From positions 26,434,190-26,498,189 of the forward strand of contig OZ038495.1 in NCBI GenBank assembly GCA_964036315.1: a stretch of 64,000 bases of DNA, read 5' to 3'. Source of the stretch: Acanthosepion esculentum (taxonomy: Eukaryota; Mollusca; Cephalopoda; Sepiida; Sepiidae). Position 1 is the first letter of the stretch, and each line of letters begins with the position of its first letter. The position numbers were made by a program, and so were the translations under genes. Below are positions 36,711 to 47,379 of this stretch, piece after piece. The notes under the pieces are model-generated. The model was not told the DNA's origin and searched no databases. It saw nothing but the letters and a program-made list of their open reading frames with translations.

Positions 36711-37854
36711 GGTTATCATCTGATATATTCTTTAAGAACAGACACTTTGCTGCCAATGACAAATTCAGAAAGTCTTTTTCGTTTCTATTTAATATTGCTG
36801 CTGTTTTCTGCTATTGATGTTCATCCTTTCCAGTATTTGATTGTCCTTTAGGGTGTTAGTGCTCAATATATTTGGAATCCTTATTCTTATTTTTCTATTG
36901 AATAGGATGTCTGCCTGTGATGGCAGGTGACTGTCAAATGGGGTTGCTCTTACACATAGAAAAAGCCATTTGATTGTTTTGCTTTTTTCATGGTGTTTTT
37001 TGCTATTTAGACCATCCGTTCAATGAAACCATTTGATTGAGGGTATCTCAAGCTCACTATAATTCAATTACCCCCTCGTATTTTAAGAATAACTTTGAAG
37101 GATTTTTGTTGTATATATAAACGTGTCGATTTTTGCAAATAAGGATGTCCATACACAACACTATCAGAAAATAAGAGCGGTACGTATAATAAATTTAAAA
37201 TTTATTGATAATTTTCTAACATTTCATCAACAAGCGTTTTCGTAAATAAGGCTATAAAGACAAAGTACTTAAAATTCAAGCAAATATTTAAAATTTTAAA
37301 TTTTACTGAGTAGTTAAAAATATATATATAATAAATTCGTATATATTGTATTCGTCATGTAATTTTATTTCAATTATATCCTTACTTACATTTCTCAGAC
37401 ATCAGGGTGTCAATACATCCCTCAACACGTTAAAAAACATCCACTTCCGTGTTAGAATTCTTTTTTGCGATATTTTAAATTAAAAGTAAGTAATATTTGC
37501 TTCAATTCAGATAAATTAAACTTTAAATCAGTTAGTTTTACTCAAATAACGTTTCAGGAAAGTACATTTTATTTTTGAAAGATTTTCTGAGAATTATGTC
37601 GTGTTGACGGCTTTGTCAGTATGAACGATTTTATAGATTATATTGATAAGGAGAAAAAAGATTCCAATCAATTTAAATTCGTTTTGAAATACAACAGAGT
37701 ATTTTGCTTAGAGGAATATTAAATTTAATTTATTAGCTTGGAATTAAAACTAAAATAAAAGCTTTAAGAATTTTCTTTACTTTTCCAAGTGTATTTTAAA
37801 CCTCAGGTATCGCTTTTTGGGGGTACCTAAATAAAAACAATGAAACGATGGTTA
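36711..37854. other. Unassigned AT-rich stretch
   Basis: No supportable gene. If the Gypsy element that becomes recognisable at about 37855 once extended upstream, its gag, protease and most of reverse transcriptase are no longer readable here. Confidence 0.5.
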
Positions 37855-37889
37855 CTGAGTGTTTAATAATATTAATAATGTCAGGAAGC

Positions 37890-38963
37890 AAAGGGGCACA
37901 ACTGCGTGAAGATAAAATAAAAGCTACTAAAAAAGTTGAAAGCCCTAACTTCAGTAACAGAATTGAAACAAATATTAGGTGTGATACAATATTTTGGTAG
38001 ATTAATACCAGACCTTGCAATCACAATCCAACCGATGTTAGGATTATTAAGAAAAGATTATATCTGAATTTGGGATCTTCCACAACAGAATGCTTTTGAA
38101 AAAATTAAAAAAGTTATTGACAGAAGCGTCAATATTAAAATTTTATGACCCAAGAAAAAGAATAATTGTGAGTGCCGATGGAAGCAGCTACGGGCATTAT
38201 ACCATGAATGGAATTAAAATTTAGAAGTGATGGAACAAGAACTTTAACGCAGACAGAAAAATATATGTCCAAATTGAAAAAGAATGTCTGCCCATTTTTT
38301 TTGCATGTGAACGATTTGACCGTAATTTCACGGGACTCGACACGATAGTCAATGATAGTCACAGAAGATTTGTATAACACATCAATACGATGTCAAAGAC
38401 TTTTAATGCGGTTGAGAAGATACAATTAAAGTGGAACATGTTCCTGGAAAGAAGTTAGTAGTTTCAGATACCTTATCGCGACATCCAATTCAAGATAAAA
38501 AAGCACCGTAGAAAGTGATGTAGAATCATATGTGAACAGTATCTTATAAGCGCTGCCTGCCTCAGATAGGTGGATTGAACAGATAAAAATAAAAACGAAA
38601 CGACATGGTGTTAAAACAAGACAGGATGGCCCATAAAAGAGCGAAGCATTAAGGAAACTATAAATCCTTATTTTAAGCCCAAAAGTGAACTTTCGGTACT
38701 AAAAGATTTACTTTTCTATCGAGATAGACTAGTTATCCCAGGAATGCTGAGATTCGAAATGTCAGAAGCCATTAACAGTGGTCATTTAGGTCTAAATAAA
38801 TGTAAAGAAAGAGCCAACATGTCAATATGATGGCTAGGAATAACAGAGGATATAGAAGAATTTAATGAGACATGCTCATTTTGTAACGTACATAGTCCAG
38901 CTAAATAAGAATTAAAAATATCAATGCCAGGTGGACAATGGCAGGAAATAGAAAATAGGGTGC
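37890..38963 (+). pseudogene. Gypsy-A pol: RT end, RNase H and integrase start, decayed
   Basis: Frames shift repeatedly, but landmarks follow the Ty3/Gypsy order. NSVTELKQILGVIQYFGRLI-type thumb sequence and QPMLGLLRKDY occur near 37945-38065; KAFEKIKK-like and FYDPRKR pieces mark the RNase H start near 38090-38160. VPGKKLVVSDTLSR (about 38435-38480) is the link after RNase H. LLFYRDRLVIPGMLRFEMSE, GHLGLNKCKERANMS and ETCSFC (38710-38890) form the HHCC zinc-binding N-terminus of integrase. A stop falls where the usual WWPG tryptophan lies. A 0.6-kb inverted-repeat element interrupts the gene from 38964. It is a different lineage from the Gypsy at 60-64 kb. Confidence 0.8.
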
Positions 38964-39560
38964 AGGACAACTCGACATCGCCGACTGAGCGCCGAGACGA
39001 CTCAGGACCGAAACAACTCAGCACAGACAAACATAATTTTTTGATAACCGAATAAAAGTAATTTATTAAGGATTAAAACTTTAATTAGTGAATATTTTTA
39101 TTCAAATAAGGCAGTCGAAAAGGCATTATGTAAAATAGGAACTGTTATTTCATTTTTGATTATTTTTAATAAAGTAAATCGTAAAGAAATTTATTTTTTA
39201 ATATAGTAAATTGACATATAAAAATAATTCAATGAAACACTTGTTTTTAATTATTTTTAATAAAATAAATCAAAAATGCAAAATAAAATGAAGCAGTTTT
39301 TAATTATTTTTAATGAAGTAAATCGCAATGTAATTTATTTTTTAATAAAGTAAATCGATATTCTAAAATATTTTTTATAAAAAATAATTTAATAATGCCT
39401 TATTTGAAGAAAGATATTCATTAATTAAGGTTTTAATCTTTAATAAATTACTTTTGTTCGGTTATAAAAAATGTTATGTTTTTCTGGTGCTGAGTTGTCT
39501 CGGTCCTGAGTTGTCCCGCGTAGATTCGGCGGTGTTGAGTTGGCGGTGTTGAGTTGTCCC
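38964..39560. mobile_element. Inverted-repeat element (MITE-like) inside Gypsy-A integrase
   Basis: Arms of about 160 bp (38966-39125 and 39398-39558) are reverse complements. The outer ends are GGACAACTC on the left and GGGACAACTCAACACCGCC on the right (reverse complement). Shared inner blocks include AGTAATTTATTAA and TCAAATAAGGC. The AT-rich centre has TTTTTAATTATTTTTAAT-like duplications and no coding capacity. About 45 codons of integrase expected between the flanks are missing, so insertion was accompanied or followed by deletion. No target duplication could be defined, and I do not recognise the superfamily. Confidence 0.8.
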
Positions 39561-40090
39561 ATCCCGTTCCTAATATGGTGGTCAGTAATAATGGTAGACA
39601 ATATGAAAGTGATTGTTTTAAACAATATGAGGAACAATATGGATTCTAACACATAAAAAGTAGTACACATTTCCCACAGGCTAATGGCGAGGTAGAATCA
39701 GCAGTGAAAATAGCCAAAGAGAAAATTAAATCACATTATTTGCATATCGGAGTACACCAATTTTTGCTACAAACAAGAGCCAAACTTTTAATAGGAAGAA
39801 AAATAAGGACTATATTACGATGCCATTGGAAGAAATTAGAGCTGTAGTGGCCTAATTTAAATCAAGTAAAGAAAGGAGAGAGATTCTATAAGGAAATGAT
39901 CAGGAAGTATTATAAGACATTGTTCTAAAGACTTACCTAAATTAAGAATTGGTGATCCAGTAAGAATAAGGACAGATGAACAGAATAATTGGACAGATAC
40001 TGGAATTGTTAATTCAGCAGGCGGAAATAACAGGGCATACAAAATAGTGACTTGTAAAGGGCAAATATAAATAAATAGAAAATACCTAAA
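39561..40090 (+). pseudogene. Gypsy-A pol: integrase catalytic core and C-terminus
   Basis: Directly after the inserted element: PNMVVSNNGRQYESDCF, where the second catalytic Asp of the DDE triad is Asn, then EEQYGF, a stop, and FPQANGEVESAVKIAKEKI with the catalytic Glu. About 39935-40060 gives LPKLRIGDPVRI and WTDTGIV, the C-terminal domain that binds DNA nonspecifically. Stops and frameshifts are present. The missing first Asp region was lost at the insertion. The end overlaps a block duplicated at 43.09 kb. Confidence 0.8.
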
Positions 40091-40221
40091 ATACGATAAT
40101 GATAAAAAGAGAGATGTACCAAACAAAAGAGATGAAGGCAGGTATCAGAAGGACAATAATAAGAGAGACAAACAGTATGTTGTTAAAACAGCTTTACTAT
40201 CTGTCTATATCTCTGAGATGA

Positions 40222-40527
40222 GGTATTATGATTACTCATATTATTTGGACTGTTATCCTTATCTTCATTGCCATAATCACAACGTTTGGGCCGTTGTACG
40301 CTTCGGCCTTCTTCAGGTGATTATAATTTCGAACCGAACCCTTTATTTCATCCGCCGGGATAGCTTGTTCTAGTTCCACGCGCCATGCCTCTTTCGGATG
40401 TCTCATTTATTTTCCTTTAACTCAACTCTCCAAGTTTCTTTTGGCTCACGACTGCTATTGAACTCACAACTCTTTGGGTCGAGTGACTGTATCTAACTAA
40501 CGTCTTTATCAACTGGGCCATGTGTCT
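40222..40527 (-). mobile_element. SINE family B, copy 3 with tRNA-like head
   Basis: Minus strand head TGGCCCAGTTGATAAAGACG (A-box 40511-40520), B-box GAGTTCAATAGC (40454-40465), body GGCGCGTGGAACTAGAACAA, hammerhead-like core at 40273-40324 and tail. A second, inverted SINE that follows copy 4 at 43.5 kb is missing here. Confidence 0.8.
40273..40324 (-). ncRNA. Hammerhead-like core, SINE-B copy 3 (perfect helix I)
   Basis: Minus strand: helix I strand ATAATCAC (40317-40324), CTGAAGA (40310-40316), stem GGCCG/CGGCC around a 10-base loop, CAAAC (40284-40288; G of GAAA is C), ACGTT, then GTGATTAT (40273-40280). The two helix I strands pair at all eight positions. The G-to-C change in the core and the extra A before helix II argue against present activity. 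Confidence 0.45.
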
Positions 40528-40680
40528 GACGATAACAGTTTGAATAATGTAAATAATGTAAGTAAACAACTTTACGTAGGAAAATCCATAAACCTGGATA
40601 TTTGAAGGACTATGTTGATAAAATGAAATAAAAAGTAAATTTTTAAGATAATATTAATAATATGACAGGTCATTTGAAAA

Positions 40681-41712
40681 ATGAATGAAAAAAAAAAGTA
40701 AAATATTTCATTTTTATTTTGAAAAGAAAGTAAGATATTTAGTAATAATAACGTCAGGAAGCAAGAATTACTTTAGCTTTCCACTCGCATTTATAATTTG
40801 CGGTTCTTTTGAACTTGATGTTCTTTTAAAAAAACACTTATTAAAATGTCTTGTCATTTTGTTGAGATGTTTCTACTTTTGGTGCACTACCGCTATCAAC
40901 GATCTTCGTCTTAACCCAGGGACGAAACACTGAGAACATCCAACCGGCGAGCCAAGGGCGACGCACAGTAAGACGTATGAGGAAGCAAAAACAAGCACCA
41001 CGAAGAGTCAACAAGTAGAAATGGGCAGAAGGTCAGCATTAGCCAATAAAGTCAGTTACAGCGTCACACCGATGACATTGCAATGGTTGCTTAACGAGTA
41101 AAAATAAACTGACTGGCACTAAACTTAATTTTTGTATTATTTGATTGTGAACTTAATGTTAAGAGGGTCATTAAAAATTTCGTTCGTTTTCTTTGCTTTC
41201 TCGTCGCTAAACATTATTATCGACAGTTACCCCGAATAACAAGTACAATTAGCCTAAATTTTTTTTCTTGTTACTTCCTCGAGACACCAGTGAAAAAAGT
41301 GTGCCTGTTTTCCAAACCACAAAAAACGCAATGAACTCAGTCACGAGAGACGGAAGTATGTAACAACACAAGTGTATCCACTGACGTCGTTGGGGAGCTG
41401 TGATAATACTTGTTGAGAGATTCGTTATAGACTTATGGGGCATAGAAAGTGATATGTTGTTGGTGTTTAATTTAATTTAGTAGCAGTGATTACTAATTAT
41501 TCCGGGTGCTACCAGAATGAAACACTCTTATGCCAACGTACAAAGAAAGAGACGTAACAACGCAATGGTGAAGCAATGCATTGAAACAAGTGAATTTAAA
41601 TTGAAACTGAGGATAAAGATTTATTTATCAACAAATAACAATTTATTTGGATGTTTTATACATCGTGTGGGGAATATAAGGCCCTTGAAAAGAAGGATGA
41701 AATCACATATAC
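40681..41712. other. Unassigned stretch
   Basis: No family motifs recognised. A slightly GC-richer, purine-rich patch at 40910-41100 has no open frame of note. Short open frames at 40685-40933 and 41517-41720 lack support. Confidence 0.5.
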
Positions 41713-42065
41713 ACATTTGAGGTGTTTTTAATTAAAAAAAAACAACCTTTGAAAGGGAAACTTCACATGCACACATTTAGGTGTGTCTAATAAAATCCAT
41801 AAGAAATGGAGAAGTTCTTAGACACACATTGAGATGTGTTTAATGAAGTCTATAAGAAATGGAAAATTGATAGCCACACATTGAGGTGTGTTTATAATAA
41901 AATCGAAATAGAAAAGTTGATAGACACAAATTGAGATGTGTTTAATAAAATCCGTAAGAAATGGAAAGTTTAATAGACACACATTGAAGTGTGTTTAATA
42001 AAATCTACAAGAAACTGAAAAACTGATAGACACACATTGAGGCGTGTTTATAATAAAAAAAAACA
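41713..42065. repeat. ~52-bp minisatellite with internal dyad
   Basis: About six diverged units starting TAGACACACATTGAGGTGTG at 41819, 41871, 41921, 41974 and 42027 (spacing 50-53 bp), with degenerate units before them. CACACATTGAGGTGTG in each unit can fold on itself (CACAC/GTGTG). Confidence 0.85.
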
Positions 42066-43084
42066 TGAAAAGAGGAAAGTTTGTTGCGGAAGCTACATCA
42101 GAAAAGTTGGAAATGTTGTTTCAGTTGATTTCCGTTTGAGTTTACAACGAGGAATTCATTCTCCAACTGATTTTTCCTTGGTGTATTGTCTGTATTTATA
42201 GATTCCCTTAAGCAGGTGCTGGCTCACAAAAAGTCCCTCACAGATGCGAGGGAAGCGCTGTCAGTGGTCGATTAATAATTTAAATTATATTTCGAATATT
42301 TTCGAAACGCTACTGGAAGTGCCACTCGGAGCCTATGCGCAAAGGACTTTTTTGCTCATTTGACTCCTGACTTTTGAGACAGCAACTTCCGGTCAATTCG
42401 ACAACGTCACATCTGCCGGTAGTTCACATCTCTCGTGCTCACGTAACATCCTTGTTACATCTAACCCCAGCGTAAGAAAACTTCAAAAGACATGCGCCAT
42501 AATTAATGATTATTAGGTAGCCAATATTCCGCATATACCTCTTCACTGTCTATAATGCAATATTCTTCCGCGTTTGTAATGCATAAACATTTCTAATAGA
42601 ATTATCGTTAATTATTATCATTGTTATTCTTTATTATTCTCTCAAATATCCCCTTTCGAAGAGGGTTATCGTATCCCAATACAAACATTCAGAAATTATT
42701 AATATTAAAACAACTGAAGACAACCTAATGGATGTTTTGTGAGCGTCCAGACATCGACAACTTTACGGCCAAGTGACCCAGTTTTCATGCCTGGAAAATC
42801 TAACTCGGTAGCATTCAATGCGATCGTTTTATGTGCTTACTAAACATCTATAATTTTATGATTTTCAAATGCTACCTATAAAGGATTAAACATTGATTAG
42901 TGAAATCAATAGAATTTTTATTTTCAGGGGAAGTAATGGAAGAAGAGAGAACGTCCACTCTTTTTTCCCGAATGTTAAGAAAAGTCGATTTAAATTCTCT
43001 CTTTTAAATTAAACATTAAGCGCCACAAAAAAGAATTTCTCGAAATTTCATGATATTGAGTAAGTATGGAATAATAGATATAAA
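42066..43084. other. Unassigned stretch
   Basis: Mixed composition, with a GC-richer patch at 42300-42480 ending in ACATCCTTGTTACATCTAAC. This could be a retroelement terminal region, but it has no partner copy in the window. No coding frame is supported. Confidence 0.45.
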
Positions 43085-43214
43085 AAAATACGATAATAGT
43101 AAAAAGAGAGATGTACCAAACAAAGGAGAGAAAGGCAGGAATCAAAAGGACAATAATAAGAGAGACAAACAGTATGTTGTTAAAACAACTTTACTATCTG
43201 TCTATATCTCTGAG

Positions 43215-43531
43215 ATGAGGTATTAAGATTACTTACATTATTTACATTATTCAGACTGTTATCCTCATCTTCATTGCCATATTCACAACGTTTTGGCCGT
43301 TGTACGCTCCGGCCTTCTTCAGGTGATTGGAATTTCGAACCGAACCCTTTATTTCGTTCACCGGGGTAGCTTGTTCTAGTTCCACGCGCCATGCCTCTTT
43401 CGGATGTCTCAGTTATTTCCCTTTAACTCAATTTTCCAAATTGTTTGGGTTCAGGACTGCTGTGGCCTGGTATTGAGCTCACAACTCTTTGGGTATAGTC
43501 ACTGTATCTAACTAACGTTTTTATACACTGG
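43215..43531 (-). mobile_element. SINE family B, copy 4
   Basis: Minus strand head ACATGTCCCAGTGTATAAAA, B-box GAGCTCAATACC (43469-43480), body GGCGCGTGGAACTAGAACAA, hammerhead-like core and tail. A 70-residue frame starting MARGTRTSYPGERNKG crosses it. Similar frames cross other copies, but they carry no domain and are explained by the repeat. Confidence 0.8.
43281..43328 (-). ncRNA. Hammerhead-like core, SINE-B copy 4
   Basis: Minus strand: AATCAC, CTGAAGA (43316-43322), GGCCG/CGGCC stem, AAAAC in place of GAAAC, ACGTT, then GTGAAT. Helix I keeps five of six pairs. The G-to-A core change predicts inactivity. Confidence 0.4.
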
Positions 43532-43535
43532 GACA

Positions 43536-43715
43536 TGTATCTGAGACATCCGGAAGAGGCATGGCACGTGGAACTAGAACAAGCTACCCCTATGGACAAA
43601 ATAAAGGGTTCAGTTATAAATTCCAATCATCTGAAGAAGGCCGGAACTTACAATGGTTGAAACGTTGTAAAATGGCAATGAAGATGAGGATAACAGTCTG
43701 AATAATGAAAATAAT
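43536..43715 (+). mobile_element. SINE family B, copy 5 (head missing, inverted)
   Basis: Begins at GAGACATCCGGAAGAGGCAT and runs head to head with copy 4, forming an imperfect large palindrome. It has the body, hammerhead-like core and tail, with many C-to-T changes. Confidence 0.78.
43621..43676 (+). ncRNA. Hammerhead-like core, SINE-B copy 5
   Basis: CTGAAGA (43631-43637) and GAAAC (43659-43663) are both intact. Helix II has become GGCCG/TGGTT, still pairable through G-T wobbles. ACGTT follows. Helix I is poor (CAATCAT against GTAAAATG). Confidence 0.4.
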
Positions 43716-43830
43716 GTAAGTAAGCAACTTTACGTAGGAAAATCTATAAACCTGGATATTTGAAGGACTATGTTGATAAAATGTAAAAAAAGGTAAATTT
43801 TTAAGATAATATTACCAGTATGACAGGTAA

Positions 43831-44775
43831 TGCCAAGATTTTCTAAAAAAGAAACCTTCCAAAATAATTTCTTCAATTTGTGAATGTCCTGAAAGTTTCA
43901 TTAAAACACATCAATAATCTGATTTTTGCAAAAATTTCCAAATCAATGTGTTTTTCACCGCACAACGACGCTACAAATTCAAATGCTAATATATTGCACC
44001 CGTTTAACGTAAAAAAAAAAAAATGAAGATATTTAAGCTAAATTTTGAAAGGATTAAAAAAATAAATTTAATATCATAAAATCCTTTGGTCTTTCCTCTT
44101 AATAGTAAGATAAAGATTTTGATGATAAAACTTTGTTTTTATTGTTTTGAGTATTTTTTCATCATGTATTCTCAATTTTAGCGAATTTTTAGAGGTACCT
44201 AAATACATAGGTTAGGTCTAGAAAAGACTTAACAATTATTCTGTGGTTAAATGTAAAAGACTGCTCATGTTGTCATGGATGCCACGACTACACAAACTCT
44301 TTACATATTCTATCACAGATATATACTCTGGCCTCTTTCTACAAATGGGGTAAGGTCAAAGCACCAGTGTACTGCTGTCTCAAATTTCGGGAAAATTTAG
44401 TTTATGGCATATACTGAGCCCTTAAAGAACTAGTGACAATCTTATAAAACCAAGATATATATCTGCGACTACTGATGGACCGTAAGAATGCAAATAGATT
44501 TATAAGGAGATAAAAAAGGAGACATGGAATCTGGCCTTAATATTTTTGATTTCTTTAAAATATGATGAAATTATTCGAGATGTTTCATTACTTGTTAATT
44601 TTCAAAAATTAATTTATTCTGCATTTATTACAGAACCTGACAGAATATTAAGCCATGAGCGCGCCAAGCGAGGTCTTCGCTATTTCAATTCTTCTTCTAT
44701 GTGAATAGACATTCTTATTGTCAACTTTTCCACTAGACATTTTTTTCATTTTTCTGCTTTGATCGTAAACATGAG
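43831..44775. other. Unassigned AT-rich stretch
   Basis: No gene, RNA or assignable repeat seen; short A and T runs. Confidence 0.5.
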
Positions 44776-45364
44776 GTGACAAAATTGATTGTCCTAAGGT
44801 GAAACAACTGATTGTCATTACATGACACAGTTAATTATCCTTACATGACACAATTGATTGTCCTTACGTAACACAATTAATTATCCTTATGTGACACAAT
44901 TGATTGTCCTTACGTAACACAATTAATTATCCTTACGTGACACAATTGATTGTCCTTAAGAAGCACAATTAATTATCCTTACTTGACACAATTGATTGTC
45001 CTTAAGAAACACAATTAATTATCCTTACTTGACACAATTGATTGTCCTTAAGAAACACAATTAATTATCCTTATGTGACACAATTGATTGTCCTTACGTA
45101 ACACAATTAATTATCCTTACTTGACACAATTGATTGTCCTTAAGAAACACAATTAATTATCCTTATGTGACACAATTGATTATCCTTACGTAACACAATT
45201 AATTATCCTTACTTGACACAATTGATTGTCCTTAAGAAACACAATTAATTATCCTTACTTGACACAATTGATTGTCCTTAAGAAACACAATTAATTCTCC
45301 TTATGTGACACAATTGATTGTCCTTAGGTAACACAATTATCCTTACGTGGCACAATCGATTGTC
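44776..45364. repeat. 23/46-bp alternating minisatellite
   Basis: About 25 monomers of 23 bp. Two monomer types alternate: CACAATTGATTGTCCTTA and CACAATTAATTATCCTTA, each followed by a variable CGTAA, AGAAA or CTTGA joint. The repeating dimer is therefore 46 bp. The first units (to 44870) are the most diverged. Confidence 0.95.
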
Positions 45365-45867
45365 TGAAGCCGTCACAAGGACAACGCATATTCATCAGTG
45401 TTATATTTTCTACATATTGAATGGAAAACGAATTGTTACTCTACCATCCACTTTTAACGAATTGTGAAAATATACTCATTGGTAATCAATATTTGATTAA
45501 TTCACAATATTGCTATTGATTTTAATAATATTTAAGAGGTTATATGCAAAGTCCTCAAATTGTTTTGCATTGTCATGAAGAATTAGAGCCTCATGTGTAT
45601 GTATGCATAAAGTCGCACACACGCACACAGGCAAAATTGATCGACCGCTTTCGGAAGGACTTAACTACAATATAAGGTAGATCGAATTAAGTTCAATCAG
45701 GACAAGTATTCGGCTGTTTAACTGAAAATCATCCCAAAAGAGGGCTCAATACAGTGTAGAGCAAAATATTAATACTTTGACATCGCCCGAGGAGATACAT
45801 TTGTGGTGTTGAAACATGGTTGTAATCGTGTAGCGATTTTTAAGATGTTTTTGTTTTAATATCCTAA

Positions 45868-45924
<57 letters not shown>

Positions 45925-46013
45925 AATGTAAAAGAACGAAGAGTAAGATTTCAGTATTCAAAACATTAATTTAAAACAGGGCTCAACACAAAAGTAGACA
46001 ATAAATCTTTTTT
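45365..46013. other. Unassigned stretch with (TA)n
   Basis: Contains a (TA)n array at 45875-45921. No supported coding sequence. Confidence 0.55.
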
Positions 46014-46193
46014 ATTATGCACTGTTACATTAGAACATGTATATACACATTACTAAATAATTATTAATGTTTCATCAGGTGGGAAATCACGATCGTGAAT
46101 TCGCACGTGATGAAACGTTAAAAAATTTTAACATTGAAACAAGATGTACAGTTTTGTAGTGGGTATGTACATGTTCTAATGTAACAGTGCATA

Positions 46194-46260
<67 letters not shown>

Positions 46261-46275
46261 GTGTGTGTGTGTGTG
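46014..46275. repeat. Nested palindrome plus (TA)n(TG)n
   Basis: Outer arms 46014-46046 and 46163-46195 pair with about one mismatch (CACTGTTACATTAGAACATG). Between them lies a 56-bp palindrome 46065-46120 centred on CACGATCGTG, with about four mismatches. TA follows at 46202-46259 and GT at 46261-46275. Confidence 0.9.
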
Positions 46276-46340
46276 CTTTAATGGATATGAAATTGTGACC
46301 TTCAGTTTCACGCTTATGCGATTCTCAGACAAACAAAGGA

Positions 46341-47345
46341 TAACAATATTACTGAGTAAAAGGGATCACGAGTTAATAATGTAAACAATGTTACTGTGTT
46401 GAAGGGATCACGAGATAATAATATTAACAATGTTACTGAACTGAAGGGATCATAAAATATTAATGTAAACAATGTTACTGAGTTGAAAAGATCTTGAGAT
46501 AATAATGTAAACAATGTTCTTGAGTTGAGGTATTTCGAGATAATAAAATAATGTTACTGAGTTGAAGAATTCATGGGATATTAATGTAAACAATGTTACT
46601 GTGTTGAAGGGTTCTCGAGATAATAATGTAAACAATGTCCTTGGGTTGAAGGGATCACGAGATAATAATTTAAACAATGTTACCGAGCTGAAGGAATCAC
46701 AAGATATTAATGTAAACATTCTTACTGAGTTGAAGTGACCACGAGATATTAATGTAAACAATGTTACTGAGCTGAAAGGACCTCGTGGTCAAATGTAAAC
46801 AATGTTATTGAGTTGAAGGGATGGCGAGATAAGAATGTAAATAATGTTACTGAATTGAAAGGATAGCGAGATATTAATGTAAACAATGTTACTGAGTTGA
46901 AGAGATCACGAGATAATAATGTAAACATGATTACTGATTTGAAGGGATCCCAAGTTAATAATATAAAAAATGTTACTGAGTTGAAGTGATCACGAGATGT
47001 TAATAAACAATGTTACTGAGTTGAACGGATCTCGAGATAATAATGTAAGCAATACTTCTGAGTTGGAGGGATCATGAGATAATAATTTTAACAATGTTAC
47101 CGAGCTGATGGAAACACAAAATATTAATGTAAATAATGTTATTGAGTTGAAGGGATCACGTGATAATATTTTAAACAATGTTCTTGAGTTGAAAGGATCT
47201 CGAGATAATAATGTACGCGGTGTTACTTATTTGAAAGGATCACGAGTTAATAATGTAAACAATGTTACCGAGCTGAAGTAATCACGAGATAATAATTTAA
47301 ACAATGTTACTGAGCTGAAGGGAGATAATAATTTAAAAAGTTTTA
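46341..47345. repeat. 42-bp minisatellite
   Basis: About 24 diverged units around GTTACTGAGTTGAAGGGATC plus ACGAGATAATAATGTAAACA. Since 42 is a multiple of three, the minus strand stays open for several units at a time and spells a 14-residue repeat (like LLSRDPFNSVTLFT), broken by stops and indels. I treat it as non-coding. Confidence 0.93.
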
Positions 47346-47379
47346 CTGAGTTGTTTATTAACATGTTTATTTTTTCTTG

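Larger units (their letters stand above)
40090..40680. repeat. Duplicated block (partner of 43085-43830)
   Basis: Shares 40090-40225 with 43092-43222 (AAAAAGAGAGATGTACCAAA, CAAACAGTATGTTGTTAAAA). It also shares 40540-40680 with 43690-43830 (CAACTTTACGTAGGAAAATC, GGATATTTGAAGGACTATGT). Between the shared flanks both loci hold SINE-B, but this one has lost the inverted second SINE copy. Confidence 0.85.
43085..43830. repeat. Duplicated block (partner of 40090-40680)
   Basis: Same flanks and SINE-B copy as the 40-kb block, plus a second SINE-B copy in opposite orientation. Upstream homology to the Gypsy-A 3' end stops at about 43085, so this is a partial second copy of the element's 3' region. 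Confidence 0.85.

Noticed and set aside
37855..40090. Gypsy-A and Gypsy-B as two copies of one element
   Set aside because: Their integrase zinc-binding, core and C-terminal sequences differ clearly, so they are separate lineages.
43180..43392. A 70-residue protein starting MARGTRTS, with similar frames at 36146
   Set aside because: It lies wholly within SINE-B copies, reads through the hammerhead-like core and differs between copies by frameshifts.
46314..46761. Minus-strand open frames with a 14-residue repeat
   Set aside because: They come from a 42-bp minisatellite and are interrupted by stops and indels; no start context, domain or signal was seen.
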